From Pseudohaliea sp964438205 (GTDB lineage: Bacteria; Pseudomonadota; Gammaproteobacteria; Pseudomonadales; Halieaceae): DNA of 38,108 nucleotides. The notes below the pieces were generated by a model. The model worked only from the letters and a program-made list of their open reading frames with translations, was not told where the DNA came from and made no database searches. How positions within the stretch are numbered: the first letter of the stretch is position 1; each line of letters opens with the position of its first letter. The stretch lies in assembly GCA_964438205.1 (NCBI GenBank), contig CAYTJQ010000032.1, positions 1 through 38,108 of the forward strand. The letters run 5' to 3'. A program made the translations under genes and the position numbers. This document shows, one piece after another, positions 22,331 to 30,512 of this stretch.

Positions 22331-25321
22331 ATGGCGGTCGTACGCGCGTTTCTTGTCGCCCTCCTCGTCCTCGCCGGCGTTGTCCTGGCCGGCAGCGCCG
22401 CAGTTTTCCTCTCCGACCGGGCGCTGTTCGCTGTGGCCGGTTTTGTCGTCGAGACCTTCACATCCTACCGCCTGGAGCTGGAGGCGCCGGTCCTGGACCG
22501 GCGTGCCGGCAGCCTCAGGGCCGCCGGTGTGCGCTTCTTCCAGCAGGGGCACGACGGGCCGCCGCTGCTGGCGGTGCAGGCGCTCGAACTGGGCCGGTTG
22601 CCGGCCCTCCTCCGCCGCCGCGATGTGCGGGAGACGACTGTCTCCGCCGCCAGCGTCCAGGCCTACGTGGACTCCACGGACAGCACCGCAGACCCGGATC
22701 CGGCGGACTGGCTGCGGCAGACCCGCTGGCTGCCGAAGACGCTGGATGTCGGCGTTCTGCACGTGATCACGCGCAGCGATGACGTGCGCATCGTGCCCCT
22801 GCGCAACAGCCTCGGGCATTGGGACGAGGCCGGGACCTTCACGCTGACCAGTACCGCCACACTGCCCCGAAAGACGCTGCAGCTCGCCTGCACCCTGGAG
22901 GAACCGGCACCGGACTCGCTGGACCTCGCGGCAACCATCACGACACCCGCCGCCGAGAGCGAGGTGAACCTCCGTGGCTCCCTGGCCGCGCGCGGCGGTG
23001 ATCTCACCTACCGCTTCGCTCTCGAAGGCGACTACCGCCGCGTCGAAACCCTGCTGGCAATCCTCGATGACGAGGCCTACGGCTTCGCGGGCAGGCTGCG
23101 CCTGCGAGGTGAACTCACCGGCGACCTCGGGTCGGCAGACCTGGCCGTCAGTGAACTCTCCCTGGACAACCGCCCCGACTACGACTTCAGCGCCACGGGC
23201 AAGCTGCGCTGGCGCGGGGGGGAGCCCGTCACCACCGACCTGGCGGCCCGAGGCACCATGGCGGACCTCGGCCCCTTCGCCGCCCTCCTCGGTACCGATC
23301 TCTCGGCCCTCGGCGCGGTGGACGCGGCGCTGGAACTCGACGGTACGCTGCGCCGCCCCCGGGTCCGTCACTTCGAGTTCACCAGCCGCAGCGAGAGCGG
23401 CCTGGCGCTGACTATCCAGCCGACCGGCGAAGCACTGTTTCTCGACGAGCAGCTACCCACGGACATCGCCCTCAGGCTGCGAGCCTCCGGGCCGACGGCG
23501 GCTGCGCTTGACCCCTGGGTGCAGGTCCCCCCGGTCGAGACCGGGCCCTGGGTCGTCACCGGCACGGTTCGGCGCCGTGGCGAGACGCTGGCCGTTGACG
23601 GGCTGGAGCTCACCGTCGACAGCGTACTGGGCGGACGCCTGCGCGCCCGCGGCGCGGTCGATCACATTGCCACTGCGGGCGACGAGCGTGCGCGCTTCAC
23701 CGGGCTCGACCTGGCGGTGGAGGCCAGCGGCCTGTCCCTCGCCGCGCTGGCCGCGAGTGCCGAGGCCTCCCTGCCCGTTTCCCTGGACGGTGACCTCTCC
23801 CTCACCGCAACGCTGGAAGGCGAAGAGGACGCGCTGGCAGCCCGCGCGATCGACGCCACGCTCGAAGCGGCCGGGGGTTCCACCCGGGTGAAGGGGAGCG
23901 TGGCTCGACTCATGGCCCTCGAAGGGGTGGACCTGGAGTTCACGACCCGCAAACTGGACGTAGCCGCTCTCGGCGACGATGTCCTGCCAGCTTCGCTGCG
24001 CAGGCTGCTCGCCGGGGGACGCGTCAGCGGGCGCTATTTCCTTCGTCACGGCACCGACGACTGGCGCCTCGAGAACCTGGACCTCGCACTCGAGGGTGCG
24101 GAGCGTGTCGACCTTGCCCTGACCGGGACCGTGCAGCAGCTGGCCGGGGCCCCGCGCGCCCAGCTCGAGGCCCGCTACCGGATCAAACGGCCGGACAACG
24201 ACACGGGCATCGGCCTGCCTCCCGGGGACGGCACCGCCGTGCTGGACCTGGCCGCCAGCAGGCAGCTCGTGGGCCTGCACGCGCTCCTCGGTGAGACAGA
24301 CCTCACGAGCATCGTCGAGATCAACCGCGACGAGACCGGCATCACGGGACTGCGGGCGGAAGTAGACACACCGCGGTTGCACCTGCCGGACCTCGCCCGG
24401 ATGCAGGCGCAGCAGCAGCTGGCTGCCGAGGAGAGTGACCAGGCCGGCATGGAGAAAAAGGCCAAGGGCGCGCGGGCCTTCGCCCGCGTCCCTGCCTACC
24501 CCATCGACCTGCGCCTCGACATCGGCGACATCACCGGCAGCAACACACGGCTCAGGAACTTCGTCGTCAGGCTTCGTGGCGCGGACCGCCGCTTCACGCT
24601 CGGCCGCTTCGACGTGGAGTACGCGGGCGGCGCCGTACACCTGCGCGGCGTCGCCGATTTCAGCGGCGAGGAGGCGGCCTTCAGCGTGGCCGGCGAGGCG
24701 CTCGGCGTGCCGGTCACCGCCCTCGCGGCCGACCTGGGCTACGGCGGCGAAATCGAGGGGTCCCTCAGCCTGCGCGGCGGTCTCACGAGCCAGGCGGCGT
24801 CGCGCGCAGCCCTCGTCGGCAACGTGGACGGCAGCCTCGCCGGAGCCGTCGCCGATGGCTACATCGAGGGCGCTGCCTTCGACCTGCTGATGACGGACCT
24901 CGTGTCCTGGCTGCTCCTCGGCGGTCTGCTCCAGGACAACACGAATTTCGAGTGCGGCATGGCCCATTTCCTCATCGAGGACGGGGTTGCCCGCAGCGAG
25001 GACATCTACCTGGCCACCAGGCACATGATCGCCCGGGGAAAGGCCACGCTGGACTTCCCGCACAACCAGCTCGACGTGCGCATCGATCCGCGCGCCCGCT
25101 CCCGCACCGTGCAGATTCCCTCTTCAGTACGCATCCGCGGGCCCATGAACGATCCGGCGATCATCCCCTCGCCGATCGCCGCGACCTTCGATGCGTCGGC
25201 CAAGCTGCTGTTCCTCGTCCCCGAGCTCGGTATGAAGCTCTTCGGCATCAACCCCGGGCAGGGGGACACCGGCAACCCCTGCGCCGCCGTGCTCGAGGCG
25301 TCGGACGGCGGCGCCCGCTAG
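22331..25321 (+). CDS. AsmA-like/DUF748-type large envelope protein
   Basis: A 996-residue protein with one N-terminal membrane anchor (about 3-27) and a long periplasmic body of beta-rich repeats. The C-terminal region is typical of AsmA family proteins: SLAGAVADGYIEGAAFDLL and DIYLATRHMIARGKATLDFP, then DVRIDPRARSRTVQIPSSV and IRGPMNDPAIIPSP. AsmA-like proteins form a groove bridging the inner and outer membrane and are linked to phospholipid transport. That role here is by family. GGGGA precedes the ATG. The gene stands 42 bases ahead of the NSS transporter, with no terminator seen between. Confidence 0.85.
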   Translation: MAVVRAFLVALLVLAGVVLAGSAAVFLSDRALFAVAGFVVETFTSYRLELEAPVLDRRAGSLRAAGVRFFQQGHDGPPLLAVQALELGRLPALLRRRDVRETTVSAASVQAYVDSTDSTADPDPADWLRQTRWLPKTLDVGVLHVITRSDDVRIVPLRNSLGHWDEAGTFTLTSTATLPRKTLQLACTLEEPAPDSLDLAATITTPAAESEVNLRGSLAARGGDLTYRFALEGDYRRVETLLAILDDEAYGFAGRLRLRGELTGDLGSADLAVSELSLDNRPDYDFSATGKLRWRGGEPVTTDLAARGTMADLGPFAALLGTDLSALGAVDAALELDGTLRRPRVRHFEFTSRSESGLALTIQPTGEALFLDEQLPTDIALRLRASGPTAAALDPWVQVPPVETGPWVVTGTVRRRGETLAVDGLELTVDSVLGGRLRARGAVDHIATAGDERARFTGLDLAVEASGLSLAALAASAEASLPVSLDGDLSLTATLEGEEDALAARAIDATLEAAGGSTRVKGSVARLMALEGVDLEFTTRKLDVAALGDDVLPASLRRLLAGGRVSGRYFLRHGTDDWRLENLDLALEGAERVDLALTGTVQQLAGAPRAQLEARYRIKRPDNDTGIGLPPGDGTAVLDLAASRQLVGLHALLGETDLTSIVEINRDETGITGLRAEVDTPRLHLPDLARMQAQQQLAAEESDQAGMEKKAKGARAFARVPAYPIDLRLDIGDITGSNTRLRNFVVRLRGADRRFTLGRFDVEYAGGAVHLRGVADFSGEEAAFSVAGEALGVPVTALAADLGYGGEIEGSLSLRGGLTSQAASRAALVGNVDGSLAGAVADGYIEGAAFDLLMTDLVSWLLLGGLLQDNTNFECGMAHFLIEDGVARSEDIYLATRHMIARGKATLDFPHNQLDVRIDPRARSRTVQIPSSVRIRGPMNDPAIIPSPIAATFDASAKLLFLVPELGMKLFGINPGQGDTGNPCAAVLEASDGGAR

Positions 25322-25363
25322 CGTGCTACACTCGCGCCGGGCGCAATAAGTACAGGAAAATCC

Positions 25364-26716
25364 ATGGCCTCCGCGCGCGGCGAATTCAGTTCACGCTTCG
25401 GGTTCATCATGGCCGCCGCGGGGAGTGCCGTCGGCCTTGGCAACATCTGGGGCTTCCCGACCCAGGCCGCGAGCAATGGCGGCGCCGCCTTCCTGCTGGT
25501 CTACCTGCTGCTGGCCTTCACCCTCGCCTACCCGGCCCTCATGGCGGAGATCATCATCGGCCGCCACGCCCACGCCAATGCCGTGAACGCCCTGCAGCGC
25601 ATTGCCGGCGGAACGTTCACGCGGCGGGCCGGCGCGGCGACCGGCCTGGCTGGCCTGGTCGTGGCGAGCTTCATCCTGAGCTTCTACGCCGTCGTCGCCG
25701 GGTGGATGATCGCTCACTGCCTCGGGTCCCTCGCCGCCCTCGTCGGCGCGGACGGGGTCGCCGGGTGGCTCACGACCTTCTCCCTGGGCCGCAACGCGAG
25801 CTTCGTGGTCGTCTTCATGCTGCTCACCATCGGCATCATCGCCGAGGGCGTCCACGACGGTATCGAGCGCTGGTCCAGCCGGCTCATGCCCATCCTCCTG
25901 GTGACCCTCGGCTGCCTGGTCCTTTACGTGCTCACCCTGGACGGCGCCATGGAGGGCCTCAAGGTCTACCTGCTCCCGGACTTCTCCGCCGCCCTGTCGC
26001 CGCAGCTGATCATCAACGCGCTCGGCTCGGCGTTCTTCTCCCTGTCCCTCGGCGTCGGCACCATGCTGATCTACGGCTCCTACATCAACGACCGGGAAAA
26101 CCTGCCCGTGGTCGGCGGCCTGGTGACGGGCGTGGATATCGGGATCGCCGTGCTCGCCGGCTTCCTGGTGCTGCCCGCGATGTACGTGGCCCTGCACAAC
26201 GGCGTGGAAATCTTCGACGCCGCCGGCGGTCTCATCTCCGAGGACACGCTCATCTTCACGGTGCTGCCCGAGCTGTTCACCAGCATGGGCGTCGCCGGCG
26301 CCTTCGTCTCCCTGCTCTTCTTCTTCCTCATGAGCATCGCCGCCCTCACCTCATCCATCTCCATGCTGGAGGTGCCGGTGGCGTATACCATCGAAGAGCA
26401 CGGAGCCAGCCGGCGCAGCGCGGTACTGCTCATCGGCGGCGTCATCACCGCCATCAGCCTGCTGATCCTGCTCAATTTCGAGACGCTCTTCGCCCTCGTC
26501 GTCACGGCCACCACGCGCTACAGCCAGCCGCTGCTGGGTTTCGTCTTCTGCATCTACGCGGGATGGATCTGGCGCCGGGACCAGCTGCTCGCGGAGCTGC
26601 GCAAGGGGTCCCCGGAGATCGCCGGCACCCTGTTCTGGCGCATCTGGCCCTGGCACGTGCGCCTGGTGTGCCCGTTGATCATCTTCGGCATCTTCGCCCA
26701 GAACCTGGTCGGCTGA
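25364..26716 (+). CDS. Neurotransmitter:sodium symporter (NSS/SNF) family transporter
   Basis: A 450-residue LeuT-fold sodium-coupled amino acid transporter with about 11 helices, as in many bacterial members. TM1 carries AAAGSAVGLGNIWGFPTQAASNGG (17-40), the unwound sodium/substrate segment. TM6 is LGSAFFSLSLGVGTMLIYGSY, and TM8 LMSIAALTSSISMLEV has the sodium-binding Ser pair. The position equivalent to the LeuT gate Arg30 is Gly30 here, a feature I recall from a subgroup of bacterial NSS proteins. The substrate is unknown. It ends 6 bases before exosortase H, so may be co-transcribed with it. Confidence 0.9.
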   Translation: MASARGEFSSRFGFIMAAAGSAVGLGNIWGFPTQAASNGGAAFLLVYLLLAFTLAYPALMAEIIIGRHAHANAVNALQRIAGGTFTRRAGAATGLAGLVVASFILSFYAVVAGWMIAHCLGSLAALVGADGVAGWLTTFSLGRNASFVVVFMLLTIGIIAEGVHDGIERWSSRLMPILLVTLGCLVLYVLTLDGAMEGLKVYLLPDFSAALSPQLIINALGSAFFSLSLGVGTMLIYGSYINDRENLPVVGGLVTGVDIGIAVLAGFLVLPAMYVALHNGVEIFDAAGGLISEDTLIFTVLPELFTSMGVAGAFVSLLFFFLMSIAALTSSISMLEVPVAYTIEEHGASRRSAVLLIGGVITAISLLILLNFETLFALVVTATTRYSQPLLGFVFCIYAGWIWRRDQLLAELRKGSPEIAGTLFWRIWPWHVRLVCPLIIFGIFAQNLVG

Positions 26717-26722
26717 GCTGCC

Positions 26723-27214
26723 ATGGCCCGCTTTCTCGTTATCTTCCTTGCCGTGCTCGCGGTCCTGTTCACCGTCGAGATGCTCGAGCCGGTGCAGCAG
26801 CACGTGGTGCAGCCCTTCACCGCGTCGCTGGCCGATATCAGCGCGGCCCTCATCATGCCCTTCGATGACAAGGTCACCGCCAGCGGCCGGGTGATCCGGC
26901 ACAGCGGCAACTACTTTGCAGTATCCATCGAGGCGGGCTGCAACGGGGTGGAAGCAGCCATCGTGCTGATCGCCGCGGTCATCGCTTTCCCGGCCCGCTG
27001 GCGGCAGCGGCTCGCCGCCATCGCCATCGGTTTCCTCGCCATCCAGGCCATGAACATCCTGCGCATCATCAGCCTCTTCTACCTCGGCATGTGGAACATG
27101 ACCGTGTTCAGCTGGACCCACCTCTACCTGTGGCCGGTGCTGATCATGCTGGACGTGCTGGTGGTGTTCCTGTTCTACCTGCGCGTGGTGAACCGGCAGG
27201 CGGTGCCCGCGTGA
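26723..27214 (+). CDS. xrtH: Exosortase H
   Basis: A 163-residue, mostly membrane-embedded transpeptidase of the exosortase family. It is the short type (XrtH) known to pair with IPTLxxWG-CTERM sorting signals. The catalytic trio is visible: Cys73 in IEAGCNGVEA, Arg114 in NILRIISL and His133 in WTHLYLWP. It would cleave tagged surface proteins at the inner membrane and help transfer them to the envelope or an anchor. No protein with that C-terminal signal is encoded in this window. It overlaps the next gene by 4 bases (GTGA). Confidence 0.93.
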   Translation: MARFLVIFLAVLAVLFTVEMLEPVQQHVVQPFTASLADISAALIMPFDDKVTASGRVIRHSGNYFAVSIEAGCNGVEAAIVLIAAVIAFPARWRQRLAAIAIGFLAIQAMNILRIISLFYLGMWNMTVFSWTHLYLWPVLIMLDVLVVFLFYLRVVNRQAVPA

Positions 27215-27879
27215 CGCCCCTGGGCTTTTTCGGTCGTGTACTCCTGCTGCTGGTGCCGGCTTTCGCGGCCTGGTACCTGCTCGGCGCCCTGCTCGCCGCG
27301 CCGGCGGTCTGGCTGGTGTCGGAAATCCTGCCGGCCTGGCTGCCGGCGCTGGTGGCCTCGATCTACCTCGAGGGCGCCACCATGACCGTGGTGTCGAGCC
27401 TTGGCGAGGCGGGCGGCAGCTTCATACCGGCGGAACAGGCGGGCGGCGCGCTCGGTTTCCGTATCGACTCGCGCGTACTCAGCTACTCCATGCCCTTCTT
27501 CGCGGCGCTACACTTCGCCACACCGCTGCCCGGGCGCTGGGAGCGCTTCGCCCGCGGGCTCTTCGTGCTCTGGCTGCTGCTCGTGCTCGGGCTCATCAGC
27601 ACGGCACTGAAGGACCTCATGCTGACGCTCGGCGAGAGCTTCCTCGCCGCACCGGGCACACCGCCGGCCGACGCCGTGGCGCTGGCCTACCAGTTCAATA
27701 CGCTGATGGTGCCGCCGCTGGCACCGGTGCTCCTCTGGGGCTGGGAGGCCCGGCGCTCGCCCGCCATTCAGGCGCTGTTCCCGGCGCTCTTCCCCGCCAG
27801 GCCGGCAGCGGACGCCGTGGACGGGGGCGACGACAACACGCCCGGTGCATCGACAAAGCGCTCGCCGCTGGAGCGGTAA
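27211..27879 (+). CDS. Exosortase H-associated membrane protein
   Basis: A 222-residue protein with about four hydrophobic segments that overlaps xrtH by 4 bases, as does the family known to accompany exosortase H (TIGR04177-like). The central SYSMPFFAALHFATPLP and the later LAYQFNTLMVPPLAPVLLWGWEARRSP look conserved. The function is unknown; a role in presenting or releasing sorted proteins is guesswork. It has a GTG start. The hydrophilic C-terminal tail (about the last 30 residues) overlaps a minus-strand small open frame. Confidence 0.82.
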   Translation: MTPLGFFGRVLLLLVPAFAAWYLLGALLAAPAVWLVSEILPAWLPALVASIYLEGATMTVVSSLGEAGGSFIPAEQAGGALGFRIDSRVLSYSMPFFAALHFATPLPGRWERFARGLFVLWLLLVLGLISTALKDLMLTLGESFLAAPGTPPADAVALAYQFNTLMVPPLAPVLLWGWEARRSPAIQALFPALFPARPAADAVDGGDDNTPGASTKRSPLER

Positions 27880-27968
27880 CGCCAGGGGCGGCCGTCACAG
27901 GTCGCGTAGTTCGCACAGTCCGCCGTGCAGCCGCGGCACGGCAGGCGCTCGGCAGCCTCAGGCGGCAT
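27768..27968 (-). CDS. Small Cys-rich protein candidate (CX2CX3CX5C)
   Basis: A 66-codon frame whose ATG lies 11 bases inside the end of the MerR gene. The N-terminal third, LPCRGCTADCANYATCDGRPWR (9-30), has four closely spaced cysteines (11, 14, 18, 24) and looks like a real, conserved microprotein rather than shadow coding. It fills the only gap between the two neighbouring genes. Residues after 31 overlap the opposite-strand membrane protein tail and look random. It could bind a metal or Fe-S cluster. Ribosome site is weak, so coupling to MerR translation would be needed. Confidence 0.45.
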   Translation of the reverse strand: MPPEAAERLPCRGCTADCANYATCDGRPWRYRSSGERFVDAPGVLSSPPSTASAAGLAGKSAGNSA

Positions 27969-29031
27969 CCTCGACCCCCCGCGCGCGCTCCTCGCGCAGC
28001 AACGCCTGGAAGTCTTCGCCCCGCTCCTCGAGCACCGCATGCAGGGCCTTCTCCATCAGGTGCCGGGCCTGGCCCGTATAGGCGTAGATGCAGGCGTGAA
28101 CGGCGGCGTCGTGCCAGTTGTCCACGGAACAGGAGGCCGAATACTCCTCGAAGTTCACCAGGGCACGGATGAGGTCCGTGATGTGCCGCGGACACTCGCA
28201 ATCCAGCCGGCTGCGCAGGCGGCGGGCCGCCGAGAGCTCGAGCTCGCTGAACTCCCGCGGCCGCGAGGCCACCAGCTCGCCGAGGTCGGACTCACCGAGG
28301 CGTACGGCCTTCTCGGCACTGCTGCGGGTGATCTCGAAGGCGAGGTAGGCCGGGTCCGGCGGCAGCGAGGTCGCGACCAGCCCCCGGCTCTCCAGCTCCT
28401 CCAGCCAGCGCTCGTTGCCGAACTGGTAGCAGACGATGGTGCGTCCGGGCTGCAGCTGGTCGACCACGGCCTGCAGCCGCGCGACACTGGCATTGGCGAG
28501 GTTCGGACACTCCACAACGAGCGTGTCGAGATTGCCGAGCTCAGCGATCAGCGCTTCGCTGAGCTCCGCGAGGCCGAGGCGGGCCAGGCGGGCATCGACA
28601 CCGGTGATGCAGCCCTGGTGCCCGTCGAGCCACTCGCACAGCTGCTTGCCGATAAAGGCCACGCGGGGCTTGCGATCGGCGAGCAGTTCGCGGCTGTTGC
28701 GACCGCGCTGGCGCAGGAGCATCTCCAGGGTCTTGCGCTCCGAAGCGGCAATCTCGCCGATCCGGGCGCCATCGCGCACGAGCGCCGCGACCAGCTGCAG
28801 GTGCTCGAGGTCGGCCTGGGTGTATTGCCGGCGGCCGGTGGCGGACTTGTGGCTGGCGCCAAGCCCGTAGCGGCGCTCCCACACCCGTAGCGTATCCGGT
28901 TTTAATCCTGTTAGCCGCGCAACCGTACCAATACCATAGAGCGGTCGGGTTTCGAGGTGAGCGCCAGCGTCGGCGCTCTCGATGTTCCCGGCGCTCGTTG
29001 CCGGCGTTGAGCTGTCTTTGGCCTGTGTCAT
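27958..29031 (-). CDS. MerR family regulator with degenerate B12-type effector domain
   Basis: A 357-residue regulator. Residues 30-75 are a MerR winged helix (YGIGTVARLTGLKPDTLRVWERRYG, GRRQYTQADL). From about 123 on (RVAFIGKQLCEWL, LDTLVVECPNL, RTIVCYQFGN) the pattern resembles the alternating strands of the cobalamin-binding Rossmann fold in CarH/LitR photoreceptor regulators. The cobalamin motif DxHxxG is missing, so direct B12 sensing is unlikely. A further helical C-terminal domain contains CSVDNWHDAAVHACIYAY. GAGGA lies seven bases before the ATG. It is divergent from a sigma factor and near a photolyase, the usual company of light-response MerR regulators. Confidence 0.85.
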   Translation of the reverse strand: MTQAKDSSTPATSAGNIESADAGAHLETRPLYGIGTVARLTGLKPDTLRVWERRYGLGASHKSATGRRQYTQADLEHLQLVAALVRDGARIGEIAASERKTLEMLLRQRGRNSRELLADRKPRVAFIGKQLCEWLDGHQGCITGVDARLARLGLAELSEALIAELGNLDTLVVECPNLANASVARLQAVVDQLQPGRTIVCYQFGNERWLEELESRGLVATSLPPDPAYLAFEITRSSAEKAVRLGESDLGELVASRPREFSELELSAARRLRSRLDCECPRHITDLIRALVNFEEYSASCSVDNWHDAAVHACIYAYTGQARHLMEKALHAVLEERGEDFQALLREERARGVEDAA

Positions 29032-29066
29032 GGTCAGGTCCTCGCTGGGTGTTTCATGACAGGTTA

Positions 29067-29080
29067 CGCGACAAAACCTG
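29067..29080 (-). promoter_or_regulatory. CAGGTTWTGTCGCG motif, copy facing merR
   Basis: On the minus strand this reads CAGGTTTTGTCGCG and points to the MerR gene, ending 36 bases before its start. Copy 2 at 29110-29123 differs at one base and points the other way. CAGGTT and AACCTG also form a dyad across 29060-29080. Confidence 0.5.
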
Positions 29081-29109
29081 GTCCAGATCGGGAGATCCCG
29101 CTCTCTGTA

Positions 29110-29123
29110 CAGGTTATGTCGCG
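29110..29123 (+). promoter_or_regulatory. CAGGTTWTGTCGCG motif, copy facing the sigma gene
   Basis: Reads CAGGTTATGTCGCG on the plus strand, 13 of 14 bases identical to the oppositely oriented copy at 29067-29080. It lies 90 bases before the sigma factor start and is followed by TTATAC (29125-29130). Confidence 0.5.
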
Positions 29124-29213
29124 CTTATACCGGGACAAACCGGCGAATTCCCTGTCCAAACCACTACATTCGACCGTATCCCTGAACAAGACGAGCCAGA
29201 AGAGAGGTATCCC

Positions 29214-30512
29214 GTGGATTCAGTCTTGGCAGACACCGAAGAGAAAGATCTCGAACGGCTTTTCGCTGAGGCGCGGCGCTACCCGCTCCTCACCGCGGAG
29301 CAGGAGCGCGAAGTCGACACGCGCAAATGGGCAGCGGTGCACGGACTGCAGGCGCTCTTTGCACGCGCTGCGGCCGCTCGCCACTACCTGCTCGAGTGGT
29401 CGGGCAACTGCGGCCTGGCACCGCTGGATATCGCGGGCTTCGAGAATCGCGAGCACCACTTCATCCTGCGCCGGGAGGTGGCCGACTACCTCCCCGGCGG
29501 CACGGCGCAGGAGGCCATGCAGGCGCTCGCCGCGGGGCTGCGCAAGGGCCGGTCGGAGCGGCACCTTGGCAAGCTGATCAGCGACCTCAAGCTGCCGGCG
29601 AGCCTCACCGTGGGTCTCGCCGGGGTGATCCTGCGCCTCGACGGTCGGGAGGTGCCCTGCAGCGTCGCCAACGCCCTGCAGGACTGGCAGCGTAGCTGGC
29701 AACGCATCAGCCAGCGCAGCCGCCCGGCGCTCGACGAGACCGCGCGCATGACCCTCGAATCCCTGCTCGAGGAGTACACGGACGCGCGGGACACGCTGAC
29801 CATGCACAACCTGCGCCTGGTCTACTCCATCGCCGGCCGCCACCGGGGCAAGGGCGTCAACTTCCTCGATCTCATCCAGGAAGGCACCCTCGGCCTGATT
29901 CGCGCCGCGGAGAAGTTCGAGTACGACAAGGGCTTTCGCTTCAGCACCTACTGCTTCAACTGGATCACCCAGTCGGTGCGGCGCTTCGTCGGGGATACCG
30001 GTGGCCTCGTCCGCTACCCGACCCACGTGCAGGAGCAGGTCGGCAAGCTGTACCGGATCAAGTTGAACATCGTGAACAGGACCGGCAGCGAGCCGGGCGA
30101 CGAGGAACTCGCGGAGGCGGCTGGACTCAGTGTCGAGAAAACCCGGCAACTCCTGCAGCTGCGCAATCTCGGGGTGTCCCTCGACACGCCGCAGTACGAG
30201 GATGACGACAGCACGCTGCTGGACACCCTCTCCGGCGGGCCCTTCCAGCACACGGAAGCCCGCGCCGAGACCGATTCCCTGCACGAGCGGCTGCTAACGG
30301 AGCTGACCAACCTGGAGCCGGCGGAACAGCAGGTCGTTATCGCCCGCTGGGGCCTGCACGAAGGGCCGCCGCTGTCCCGGGCGGAGATTGCCGACAAGAT
30401 GGCCGTCTCCCGGGAGTGGGTGCGCCAGCTGGAGCGCTCGGCCCTGAACAAGCTGAGCCGGAGCGAGACGGTGCGCACTGCCTACGAGGACTACGGCGCC
30501 GTCAGCTCCTAG
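29214..30512 (+). CDS. Sigma-70 family RNA polymerase sigma factor
   Basis: A 432-residue RpoD-like sigma factor. Region 1.2 is at about 9-38. Regions 2.1-2.4 are at 193-272 (MHNLRLVYSIAGRHRGKGVNFLDLIQEG, FRFSTYCFNWITQSVRRFVG). Region 3 follows, and region 4.2 (AEIADKMAVSREWVRQLERSALNKL) is at the end. A 150-residue non-conserved stretch (40-190) separates 1.2 from 2. In region 2.4 the residues differ from housekeeping RpoD (SVRRFVGDTGGLVRYPTH), suggesting altered -10 recognition. The GTG start is set by AGAGG six bases upstream. It is divergent from MerR, and its stop shares CTAG with the convergent epimerase gene. Confidence 0.92.
   Translation: MDSVLADTEEKDLERLFAEARRYPLLTAEQEREVDTRKWAAVHGLQALFARAAAARHYLLEWSGNCGLAPLDIAGFENREHHFILRREVADYLPGGTAQEAMQALAAGLRKGRSERHLGKLISDLKLPASLTVGLAGVILRLDGREVPCSVANALQDWQRSWQRISQRSRPALDETARMTLESLLEEYTDARDTLTMHNLRLVYSIAGRHRGKGVNFLDLIQEGTLGLIRAAEKFEYDKGFRFSTYCFNWITQSVRRFVGDTGGLVRYPTHVQEQVGKLYRIKLNIVNRTGSEPGDEELAEAAGLSVEKTRQLLQLRNLGVSLDTPQYEDDDSTLLDTLSGGPFQHTEARAETDSLHERLLTELTNLEPAEQQVVIARWGLHEGPPLSRAEIADKMAVSREWVRQLERSALNKLSRSETVRTAYEDYGAVSS

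Noticed and set aside
21824..23371. Minus-strand frame through tRNA-Leu and the AsmA gene
   Set aside because: It includes an antisense AsmA shadow and tRNA sequence; there is no domain and no ribosome site.
24952..26868. Long plus-strand frame overlapping the AsmA end and NSS transporter
   Set aside because: It is Arg/His/Pro-rich shadow coding in another frame of real genes.
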